Source: Owenia fusiformis (taxonomy: Eukaryota > Annelida > Polychaeta > Sabellida > Oweniidae). Taken from it: DNA of 64,000 bases. Under the pieces are notes generated by a model, which saw nothing but the letters and a program-made list of their open reading frames with translations, made no database searches and was not told where the DNA came from. The position numbers and the translations under genes were made by a program. The first letter of the stretch is position 1. Every line of letters begins with the position of its first letter. The stretch is taken from contig CAIIXF020000007.1 in NCBI GenBank assembly GCA_903813345.2, forward strand, positions 31,423,564 to 31,487,563. Direction: 5' to 3'. Below are positions 13,241-25,200 of this stretch, one piece after another.

Positions 13241-14207
13241 TTATGGTGTGCGACATGATACACCAAGTGTGCAGCAACAGCTGTGGTCATTTTCACATAT
13301 ATCTGGTGCATCTGGGTCAACATCTTCCCAGTAAAGTATAGTGCCATTGGGACATCCACCATTGGGGGCATTAGGGTCAGCAGGTTCTGGTTGACAAAAA
13401 CCACCATCGGAGTCATCTGTTATCAGCTCGCAACATTCATCTCTGCATGCTGTGTCCTGGCCTATCAGAAACTCACATAATGTAACATGTTCTAATTCAT
13501 CATAGGAGGTGAATGGGTCTAAATACATGCAATATGGCTGGACTTATACACTCAATAACATGTGATGTGGGTACTTAACTTTTAATTTTTTGTGTTAGAA
13601 CATAGGTATACAAATGCTACCATACAAATAAGTGTCCACAATCATCTACAAAATCATTAATTAAGACCAATATTTCAAAGGACTACAAACCCAAAACTCC
13701 TAAACATCGATGATTGGTACAGATCTTAAAACAATGCATAAACATGCTGTGTCACCACCTCCCATTTGTTACAGACACAGACTGCCAAATACCAACCAAC
13801 ACTGTCCACAAAAAGTTGTGGTGACATAAAAACTAGTACAGTAAACCTCAGGTGGAACACTTCTGTAAGTTGAACACCTCCATCAATGAAACACTTTTTT
13901 AAGTCAGGTTACCAATAACTCAATATAAAATGAACCTCTGTAGCTTGAACACCTCCCTAAAAAATGAGGTCAGTCTAAACAGTATTTGTTACTGTTATTG
14001 GAAGTTGTAAGAATTTGTTACAGACGCCAATCGCCAGCCACCAACCACCCTCAAAAGAACACAGACCATAACAATATGTCACCACTTTTGGTGGTGACAT
14101 AAAAACTAACATTTAGCTATATTAGTACCATTCTAGATGACAACATCAACGACTCTCTTACCATATGCCAGAAATGCTACAAGCAGAAGTCCTAAAACAG
14201 CCTTCAT
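13241..14207 (-). CDS. Small secreted cysteine-rich protein, unknown family
   Basis: Exon 1 (14207-14162) encodes MKAVLGLLLVAFLAY, a textbook signal peptide. A canonical donor (gtaagag) and acceptor (gtatttag) join it in phase to exon 2 (13518-13241, TAA). The product is 107 residues, with about 90 in the mature form. The mature part is acidic (PDAPDI, DEL, DDSDGG) and has 11 cysteines, including a CC pair, a CCC triplet near the C-terminus (HSCCCTLGVSC) and a GGCPNGT segment. No family was recognised. Size, signal peptide and cysteine density fit an extracellular disulfide-bonded peptide (matrix, mucus or immune). The odd cysteine number leaves one unpaired unless it dimerises. Codon continuity across the splice and an in-frame stop support a real gene. 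Confidence 0.75.
13750..13833 (-). repeat. Dispersed repeat copy (TTTTTATGTCACC family)
   Basis: Read on the minus strand it starts with a tttttatgtcacca end and continues to gtctgtaacaaatgg and a ggtggtgac segment. The same order occurs in copies near 195-305, 14009-14106, 14449-14570 and 59318-59470. It lies in the single intron of the cysteine-rich gene. Confidence 0.55.
13838..13985. repeat. Short repeat with 'cagtaaacct..ggaacac' ends
   Basis: Contains acagtaaacctcaggtgg, then repeated 'tgaacacctcc' blocks. It resembles the sequence at 24436-24537, which is a partial palindrome with the same words. Likely a degraded MITE; the exact ends are not clear. Confidence 0.4.
14009..14106 (-). 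repeat. Dispersed repeat copy (TTTTTATGTCACC family)
   Basis: Minus-strand copy in the same intron as the one at 13750. It includes a small hairpin at its end (tgtcacca / tggtgaca) and the gtctgtaacaaa word. Two copies within about 350 bp in the same orientation suggest repeated insertion or local duplication. Confidence 0.55.
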
Positions 14208-16269
14208 GATGGCTTGATTCAACTGAAATGGCATATTTTAAGCACCTGTGAAATAACATGTGCAATAAATAACATGATTGATAAAGTACAACTACCTTAT
14301 CAGTTGTTTTAAAACAACTTCATTTGTTTTGATATTGTTACATGTTTGAATTAATATGACAACTTATCATTTTTATTATTTTGAAATTTTGTTTAAAAAT
14401 ATTTATTAGTTGATAAGCCTAATATATTTTTTTGATTTTTAATGTCACAAAGTGTTGACTTATTGCTATTGTCTCCAACTTATTTGTGTTCAGCAGTTGG
14501 TGTTCAGCATCTGTAATAAATGGTAGGTAGTGACAATTTGCATGTTAATGCCTTGTTTCTATTCGCTACTGTCAGATAGGTCAGAAAAGTTTGTACCTCT
14601 CATTATTTTTTTGAAAATGGAAAGTGTTATTCACGTTTTATCTAGTACTATCTATTATATATGCCAAATGTTAGATTCCAACTCTTATGTTAATGGTACC
14701 TGGAAAATGAAGAATTTCATGAAAATATTAAAAAAAATCAGCTCAACCACTTAGTTGTAGTGTCTAAGTGATTATTTGGTATGGCAAAATATAACTGTTT
14801 CATCAAGGGGCTCCACTTGATGCTGGATAGTGAAAATTGTTTGCTTGTTGATTTGGGGGTTGACATACCCCAATATTGACGACTGTTTCAAACAGTGGTG
14901 TCTGTAAATACTATATTGAATATTCTTCATTATATATAGGGATTCATTACAGAAAAATGTCTGCACCTTTTAAATTGAAAACATTGTTATAAATGCTGCA
15001 TTTTGAATATGGGATCAGTATGGGATAAATACTGCAAATACAATGTGGCACATAGACCTTCCTATTGGCAGTCATAGCCACTATCTCCTGTCAACATGTT
15101 ACATTGATTTTTATAAAAAAAATAAATCCACATGAAGAATCTCTCGCAGCAACCCTCATTTAATAGGACTAACCTTCTAGGCTGATTGTTCTTCAGAACT
15201 AATGCAACAGGGACTTATGATGTAGATTGTTTAACATTTGTGGAGTGAATGAGGTGCTTTCTGATCAACAGTTTAAGAAAGTAAGATTTCCTATTTTCCT
15301 ACATTCTTAGTTTTAGATCATGATCTTATCATTTAATTTCACGATAAAAATACAAACAACATTGTTTGGGTTAAAGGACAATTTATTGAGACAATAAATA
15401 TCTTCTACATAAATGCAAACATAATTTAAGTAAAACGACAAATTATAAAATGTCCTCCTTTGTTAAAATTCCTTGAATAAAAATAAAGGTAGAACAGAAG
15501 GATATCTAAGAATTGTACTCGCATGTGAACCTAACAAATAAAAGTGTGTATATATAACACTGAAAGGACCGACAAATTGCAAAGATATTTTGAAACTAGT
15601 ACATCATTGCAATCATCCAAAATAAACTACAAACCAATAATTTAAATATTCATAGACAATGTTATATTGTTACATAAATTGTTCAAGTATATTTGAGGAA
15701 AATGCTTTCCAGCATTATAGCTCAGAAGCATAAATGCTTTAATATGCAATTGTTGGTCCTTATGGCACTTGTGCACATACATTTACATTTATAGAGCAAT
15801 GAATACATCGGAGTGTTTAAGTCGAGTTCATATAACATGTATAACAAATTGATGAACAATATGACAATACAAGTTCATTTTAAGACAACAATCTCAATTT
15901 TTAATACATCACTGTAATTCAATTATCATATCTCATCCTCTTCCTAAGACATGGAAACTGCCAATACATGATTATTTACTATAATTTGTGCCGAATTGGA
16001 CCTGGAAATATTGTCAAAATATTGACCCTTGGAACCCAGATTTGAACAGTCTGATCATAAAAATCTCAATTACCCTGAAATCGGATTAAAATACAAGTTA
16101 CAGTCTGGTAATAATTATTATTATTATATGTTTGATTAAATCAAATTGAGCAATAAACAGACACAGCCCATGATATTAAACTCTCATCAAAGTCTGTATA
16201 TTAAAATCATTCATCTCTGTTACTTGAAGTTCTGCTAAGAATGTTGCATTTTAACATTTCCCAGGAATC
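14208..16269. other. Intergenic stretch before HSD17B12 3' end
   Basis: No exon recognised. Positions about 14449-14570 hold a plus-strand copy of the dispersed gtctgtaataaatgg repeat. The right part probably contains the HSD17B12 3' UTR (minus-strand gene). Confidence 0.5.
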
Positions 16270-19200
16270 CTATGTTGATTTCTGCTTCTTTCTTTCCAAC
16301 CTTTTGCGCTCGGCAATACCTGCTTTCTCCATCACAAAGTGTGTCAATCTGAGCATTATACACTCAGGGATTGATAACATCAGGAATGCCTGAAATACAG
16401 TAATTTGGGTAATATTCAGAAATGCCTGAAAAACAGTAATTTGGGTAATATTCAGGAATGCCTGAAAAACAGTAATTTGGGTAATATTCAGGAATGCCTG
16501 AAAAACAGTAATTTGAGTAATATTCCGAAATGCCTGAAAAACAGTAATTTGGGTAATATTCAGGAATGCCTGAAAAACAGTAATTTGGGTAATATTCAGA
16601 AATGCCTGAAAACAGTACCAGGTTGTGTAATATTTTGCATGCAGCAGGTTGATAATCATCACCTATTTAGTGTAATCATCTGGCACTAAGGATATTGGTT
16701 GGTATTCAAAGTGAATCATAATGTCACAATTCATTGCTCAAATGGGTTCACTCATGTGTTCAAGTCTGAATGAATGAATGATACAGAATGCTACACTTGA
16801 ACTGACCAAAGATGAGCCTACTTTTCAAAGTGGAGTATACAAAGGGATATCAAATGATGTAAAGCAAATGTAATTCTCACCATTTGCATTTCAACTTGGA
16901 CATATGGCATGTACAAAATGCTTAAAGTCTGTAACTTTCTGCGTGTAATGTTGCCCAAGGTATTATGATGTCATGTCATAGCAACCATAATTCTACCTAA
17001 GTTTTCATGACTTGTAGAAACCTTGCAGTTTTATTTACAATACTTAACATTACATATGGTAATGTAAAACTTTAGAGACAATTGGAGCATATTTAACAAA
17101 ATACCAGCCCCAGTCCTTTTACTTTTTCAACACCCTGTACAGTTCAATTGGTTCAGAATTCATTGAAATAAATAATCCAGGTGGTCAGAATTTGCTGGCA
17201 TATACAACAGACTGTTTCTTATCTCCAATTACAAGACTGATTCACGTTTCTCACCTGAAGACTATGGGCCCAGTAGCCATTGGTGGTTGTCTCTATACCA
17301 ACAGTACATAGAGCTGCTTGGACAAATCTAGTTGTGGAGGGAACAAATAGACTTGTGCGACGTAAACCACTCAACTTAGTTGCAACAAATGCTGGACAGA
17401 GGCTCTAAAAATGCATTGCATAAAGATTAACATTGTAGAAATACATGATTTGACACACATATGGAAGCTGGAGAAAATAGGGCTGAACTGCGTATCACCC
17501 TACCAGCCTAGAGGTAGGAAAACTTGTCTAACTCTAATCCAAATCTAATACAGTTTGAAATGTTTTCACTTCCTGTAGTTTGACATCTTACAACAGTTCC
17601 ATACCTGCACAATGATGCCTTTTGATCTGTACTCTTCCTGCAAGCACTTTGACATGTAATCCATTGCTGTCTGGAACAAAACAATAAAACATTATTTATT
17701 AGTCATCTTCAATGGGGTGGGGCAAAGTGCCAATGTTTTGAAATAATTCAACATCTTCTTAAATAAAACCACCCCTCAAAAGCCTTTTAGTTTTATATTA
17801 CACAACAACTCTTCGTACCAAGCTGCTTCCGGATATATGTTAAAATTGTATTAAAGTTTATAAGAGTAAGAGCTCCACCCCAAAGTGAAATTACTAAAGT
17901 GGTGGAGAGATAGTCATACGGACGATAATATAAAACACATGCATATAAGGTAAAAAGATTGTGACTATCTATAATTCAATTGTTACCTTTGTAGCCCCAT
18001 ACATGGTAAGCATTGGTACAGGTACCAACCCAGACAGGGAGGCATTGTTAATGACAATTCCCTTTCCTCTCTCTACCATCCCAGGGAGCAGCATGTTGCA
18101 CATCTACCACAAAACAAATACAAATCAACATTATTGGTACATGTGTCTCTAGGTACAGTAATACAAATCAACATTATTGGAACATGTGTCTCTTGGTACA
18201 GTAATACAAATCAACATTATTGGTATATGTGTCTCTAGGTACAGTAATACAAATCAACATTATTGGTAAATGTGTCTCTAGTTAGAGTAATACAAATCAA
18301 CATTATTGCTATATGTGTCTCTAGGTATAGTAATACAAATCAACATTATTGGTAAATGTGTCTCTAGTTACAGTAATGCTGAAAGAGCAGCATAATTTCA
18401 TGATTGGTGGATAGTGAAAGAATTGTTTTGACCTTTTAGAAGTAGGAATAAGGATGGAAATGTTACATACTAGTGTGTGCCAAATTGCTTTCTAAGTGGC
18501 TTAGTTAGGCTAAACCTATGTTGTGGTAGCTTACTATGAATTGACCCATAGTCATTTTAGATTGATCTATTATCTATTCATTTTTACTTGTCTGCATTCA
18601 AAATAGTGACACGAAAGGGCTAAACGGCTTGCACCAAGGTGCGACCGTCAAAAAGATGAGTTTGAAAAATATACATTTCTTTAAATAATACTTGTAAGTA
18701 TACAAAATAGGATGCAAATTTGATATTGATGTGTAATGATAGTCCATTCGGGTGTGGTAATTTTATGAAAAACAATTATGGTAAAAAATTGGATATTCAT
18801 GACCTTAAAATGCGTTTTCAATTAAAAAGTTATTGTTGTCAAGGATATTATTCCTATTTTATAGAATCGATGTCTTTTAAATATACCAATAACCATTTCA
18901 TTAGTTTTTGACAAAGTAGATAATTATAGGGCTCACACAAGGATCAACTTTGTTCACAGCATTTTCATTTTAAGTGATGTTTTGAAAGAATACGAAGGTA
19001 AACTCAATTTTATATCTTATTTGTTGAAGAAAAAATAATTATATGTTTGTTTTCTCGTTTCGACTGAAAAATCTCAATTCATCGCCCTTGCTTTGCAGCA
19101 GGAGAGTCTACACCAGTACGAAAAAGTCTTCAAAAAGTTGATCCTTGTGTGAGCCCTACAATTACTTATTTTGCCAAAAACTTATATAATGGTTATTCGG

Positions 19201-22200
19201 ATATATAAAAATCATTTAATAGGTAAAATAGGAATAGTATCATTGACTTTTGATTTTGAATAAAAAGGTATTACAAGCATATAGTGCATTACTTCCAGGA
19301 CAACCCTCTATATTTATAGTGATGCAGCAGATAGTGAAGTTGATTCTTTTTAGTTTATAGCTTGCAGACAGTGATCTAAGAGACATCATCTTGTAGTAAT
19401 GGGTGTGACAGTGATGAGTATTGATGGTTTATATTATGGATGTCATATTAAAAGATACCAATTTGCATTACATCAACATCAAAAAAGTTTAATTTGTTCA
19501 CAGATACGTGTCAGATACATGTCTAGTTGCACTAGATTGATATACAACAAGATATGTTTGAGCATTCATTGCAACATTTAATTGAGAGTTATAATTTTAC
19601 TAAATCTGATGGAAAATTAGATAATTTAAGTTTATCTCTTTTGGTTTATTCAATTTAAATATTACTTTTGCAATACAGATACCTTAGTTTTGAAACATTA
19701 GCAGCAATTTCATTTCAAAAAGATCAGTTTTCAACTTCGTATGTTTTGTTCATAAAATGTGTATTTCAAGTTTAAAATATCAATATCTAGGGTAGTTGGC
19801 ATTTTAAGACATTTTGCCGATGGTGTGACCCTTCACAACCAATGATTATGTGATCTGAGGTAAAGATCAACTGAATGGGTGTAGGTAATTTCAAGGTCAA
19901 TATCTAGCAATTTGATGTTTTAAGGCAACTGAGAATAATTCTGACCTTTGACAACCGATTATTAGGTGACCTGTTGTCAATGTCAAGATCATTTCAAGGT
20001 CATCAATATCTAAGCATTTGGCGTTTTTGGGCTGAGGTTACCCTTTGTGTATCATGAATGTGTGACCTGAGGTCAAGGTTATTCCAAGGTCAAAGATCAG
20101 TATCTAAGTATTTGGTGTATTAAGGCCCTGGGATCTGCTGTGGCCCCTAGCGACTCATGATAGGGTGACTTCCAAGGTCAATATCTAGCAATTTGGAGTT
20201 TAGAGGCAATTGAGAACAATTGTGACCTTTGGCGACCAATGATTAGGTGACCTGATTTCAAGGTCAAAGGTCAATATCTAGGTATTTGGCTTCTGTGGGG
20301 CTGTTCTATTTAATGACCAATGATTAAAGTGACCAGAGATCCATGTCAGTCTTTATGGATCAAGATCATTTCAAGGTCATGGCTCAATATCTAATTAGTA
20401 TTTGGCGTTTTGGAGCTGAACATGTTTTTGTGAAAACAATATGATTTTTCTTATGTAAAGTCCCCGTGATAAAAATGATATCATCCAACTTCTTCACTTG
20501 AAAAGAAAAAACACATCATGAATCCCTCTCAACCTTTATTTTTAAACTTATTTTTTTATGATTTCATTCTGGTTTGATTCCTTGACAATTGAAAATTGAA
20601 AATATAAATATATTGAAAATATATCTGAAATATTATTGATAACATCCCCACCTTGTCACTTTTTGAAAAATATTAGGCTTATTTTCTCAAGTATTTTTTC
20701 TTAATTTGAATATATCAAAAGTTCTTCTACGCTAATGAATTAACAAATTCTGAAAAGGGGACAGGTATTGAAATGCGATAAACTAAAAAACCACAAATTC
20801 CATGTTATTTTTCATTGGAAAAATTCAAACTATCCATTGTTTTCAGCATAATTTTGGTCATTAAAAATTGATACCTCCTAAACTAGACTTTCATTACAAT
20901 TCTACTAATGAAAAGGTTTTAATCCACTTGTTGAATAATATTTTCATGCAATTCAAATAAAAAAGAAGAACCTCTGTTGAGTAAATAAGTTCAAAAGATG
21001 TTGAGATGGGTTCTCTATTCATAGTTTTTTAGATTGTTCGAATGATATTTTTATTATCATTGAGAATTGAATTTTCTTGAAAGATAACATATTGTGTTTT
21101 TGAGAAATGTCATATTTATATTGAGAAAGTAGTCATGGTAAAATATATGACCGTCAGATATCATTTGCCATACTATACCTGGTCCTTTGCCAATTTGAAG
21201 TAAATTGTAAAATCATATCAGAAGAAAGGATATCCACATATGAGGTCATTATAATGACAGCAATCAGTAATCAACGGTCACGTTTTTCACGAGAGTTACT
21301 TTCTCTAGTAGTTCTGAATTGGATCAGTAAGCGGATGTATTTCCCAAATTCAAATAAGTGTAGTAAAACATGCAAAATAGAATGCACATTGGTTTTTGAA
21401 ATGTAAAGATAGTCGATTGGGGTATGGTTATATTATTAAAAACAATTATGGTAAAAATTGGGTATTTCTAACCATATAATGCTTTTTATTCCAAGTTCAA
21501 TGACATTCTTCCTATTTTACCTTTGAAATGATTTTCATACCACCGAATAACCATTATATCAGTTTCTGGCAGAGTAAATAAGTGTAGGGCTTACACAAGG
21601 ATCAACGTTTTTAAGACTGTTTATGTACTTGTATATCCCCTGCCGTTCTAAGAGGAAGAGCAATGAATTGCGATTTTTAAGTTGAAACAATGAAATAAAC
21701 ACACTATGTTTATTTTGTTAAACATTTAACAAATAAAATTGTGTTTAACCTTATATTTTTTCAAAACATCACTGTAAATATGAAAAGATTGCAAATAAAG
21801 TTGATCCTTGTGTGAGCCCTATATTTATTTACTTTGCCAAAAATGAATATAATGGTAATTAAAATATTTTGAAAACATTGAATAGGTGAAATAGGATTAT
21901 TATCATTAACAACCATGACTTTTGAATTAAGATGGCATTTTCAGGTCAGAAATATATAATTCTTCACAATTATTGTTTTTTATAAAAATGGCCACACGCA
22001 AATGGACTATCATACTTATCAATATCAAATTTGCCTCATATATTGTATACCCATTGCTATTATTTGAAAAAAATAATTTTTTATCAAACTCATCTTTTTG
22101 ATGGTTGCACCTTGTGGCAAGCCGTTTAGCCCTTTCGTGTCACCTTTTTGAGTGCAGACAAGTAAAAATGAATAGTTGATGGACCAATCTATAATGATGA

Positions 22201-25200
22201 TGGGTCACTTCATAGTAAGCTACCACAACATAGGTTTTTGTGATTTTCTGGAGTTTTGGCACACACTATACCAGTGTTGTGGAAAGCAGGTTGCAGTCTA
22301 TGATATTCTTTAGATTGTTCTGGCCATCATCTAACTCAGCAAAACGAGAAGGTAGCCTATATGACATCCCAACATTGTTCACTGAAACAACATCAGAGAA
22401 TTACTACGTAAACTGGATGATATTTCAACATTGACCCCTGTTTTGACAAAATGCCTCGTAACAAAGCAATTTTGTGCCAATATTACACCTCCGCTTTCAT
22501 TCGAAAAGCTTAGTTGATAACAAAGCAATTGAGTAGAAAGTTCAACGAAAGCTAAATCCTAAAAATGCTTTTTATGGCAGTGTTACAGATAGCATTGTTT
22601 ACTGAAAAAATATGTAGGGGAATTAACTGCATGACATCCCAATAATTTTCACTAAAAAACCATAGGGAAATAACTATGTAAAGATACAGGGTCAGTCAAA
22701 AAAGGAAACCTAAACAAATCTCAATAACTCAGTCATCTCATGCCAAAACATACCAAAAATTACTCAATATGAACCCCCAGAATTTGTTCCGGCTACTTCA
22801 AAGATAATGTCTACAATAACAACCCTAGTAGCATCAGAGAGTTGAAACAAGAGATTAGAGAGCCATTATATCTGTGAGCATGTAGTCAGAAAAATCCACC
22901 CGATGTGTTCAAGTTTGCCTCTAAGACACGATCAGCATTTTGAGAATGATTTGTAAAATGATAAAATCTTGACCATTTGATATAGACCAATGAAAGAACA
23001 TTAAACAAGGTTCAATTGTACAAAATATGACTTAAACCCATTCCAGATGACTGAGTTATTAAGATTTGTTTGGGTTACCTTATTTTGGCTCACCCTGTAT
23101 CTCAACATTGTTCACTGAAACAAGAATAAAAGTGAAATCCACTTACCAAGAACACCTATGTTGAGATCTTTTATCTGTTGTTTTATTTCATCATAAAGGT
23201 CGACTCCACGAGTGAAATCAGCGACAACTGTTTTGGTCTTCACTTTATATGTAGATTCTGCAATTATGATTATCATAGGAGTTTCAAATAACATGCATTA
23301 CAGTATATTACAGTTTATTCATTTTACCATGGGCTTTCAATTAGAGTTGAAAGCCCATGATTTTACACATCAATTTTGAATCATTAGATGAAGGACCCAC
23401 GGTCCTGTGCTTACACAGTTTGGAACCTTCAGAGGAATTTATATCCTGACTTTCAAACAAAAATATTGATTTGGATTTGTAGTCTCGAACTTTGAGAAAC
23501 TTAGATAGCATAGTTGTGTGACTTAGTTTGATCGACGTTTGACCTTGAAAATTTTACTTATTCAGAGCTCAGTTAGGTCTTTTGTGATTAAGCTGACCAA
23601 AATTTACATCCAAAAATCAATTTGAAACATCAACTTTGTTTACCTTTCGAAGGTCACTGAAGGTCAAATCTTAAAACTAATGTCAGATTTGAACTCCTGG
23701 CAACTTGTAGATGATTTTCAAAAAATAATTTGGTCAAAAATTTGAAGTTGAAAAATAACTTATTTTTACTGTTTTTTGACGTCAAACATCTCAAAAACGG
23801 TAAAAATTTGATGCTGACATATATTGAGAAATATGTAGGGAATGCTTAAATCTATTAATGATGTAATTTATTATTTAAGTCCTACTTATTTCAAATTTTA
23901 TAGAGTAAACACCAAAAACCGTAATTCCAAGAGCTTTGAAATATTCAGAGGACATAAGTTGCATATACACCAACTACTAAAAGTTATTTGAAAGTTCTAC
24001 TTCAACAAAGTGTCTAGTATTTACAGAAAATTTGACGTCAAAATCCGCAATTTCTCGGAAACCGGGCGAATTTGGGAAATGGCGATGATAGGTCAAATAG
24101 GCATTACGGATATGCATAAAATGAATGTGGATATGACTCAATCCGAATAGCAGTTTTAATTTGTGCTGCCAATGTTGACGGACGGACGGACGGACCAACA
24201 GACGGACGCCTGGTCAATCCCATAGGCTCACTGTGTGAGCCAAAAACTATGCATGCTGTTCTTTTATTCATCATATACTATCTGATGTATTGATATTACT
24301 TACCTATCTCAAGAGATACATCTGCTAGTTTGTCTGGACTTCTACTGATCAAGACAATGTCAAGACCCCTCTTTGCAAGCTGAAAAACATAACATTCATC
24401 CGTCTTGATTAATGCAAGACTTTTCGTTTGAATGTACAGTAAAACCTGTAAGTGGAACGCCTCTGGTACTTCTAAAAGGTGTACGACCTATGGAGGTGTT
24501 CCACTTACAAAGGTGTTCCATTTTACATGTTTTACTACATATAATGATAAACAAAACATTATTTTAAAAAATTGTGGTCTCCTTTATTTGATATTGACTC
24601 ATGGTTGTCTTTAAATGCACAATGCTGTGACTGTGAGCTGTATTTCTTTGAATTAAACGTTTTAAACTTCATTACATGATTTGATTTAGCTACAAGTATT
24701 CACTTTCTCTTAGACCATGGGTTTGTCAAGTGAAATTTTTACCTGCAGTGCAAACTCTTTTCCTATTCCATCTGTGCATCCTGTCACAACTATAATTTAA
24801 AAAAACAATATTAACAAAAATGAATATCTAATAATGAATAATATAATCAAGCGTGTAACCAGGCATATGGGAGGGTATGCAGCTGTGTAGTAGTGCCCCA
24901 TTACAAAGTCTGATATCGCTCAGAATGCACCATTAAAGAGAGAATCAGAGATAGCAAGCAGGCTAAACAAAAAATTGTTTCAATTTTGGAATATTTTTGG
25001 CTCATGTCATTCCTTGTCATGTCTATTTTCTAAAAATCACAAAAGTGCATACTTTATTCAAGGAAAACAAAAGATTTTTACAATAATGTATTATTTTTCT
25101 ATAAGAATGGTTACTATTCTTATCATTTGGGAGAATTTAAACATTTTTGACCCATTTTTGCACTTTGAATCATTAATAACTTCACCAATTTATAACATAT

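Noticed and set aside
16405-16689. 94-codon plus-strand frame of 'GNIQECLKNSNL' repeats
   Set aside because: Antisense shadow of the 36-bp HSD17B12 acceptor array; only the minus-strand reading is continuous with an exon.
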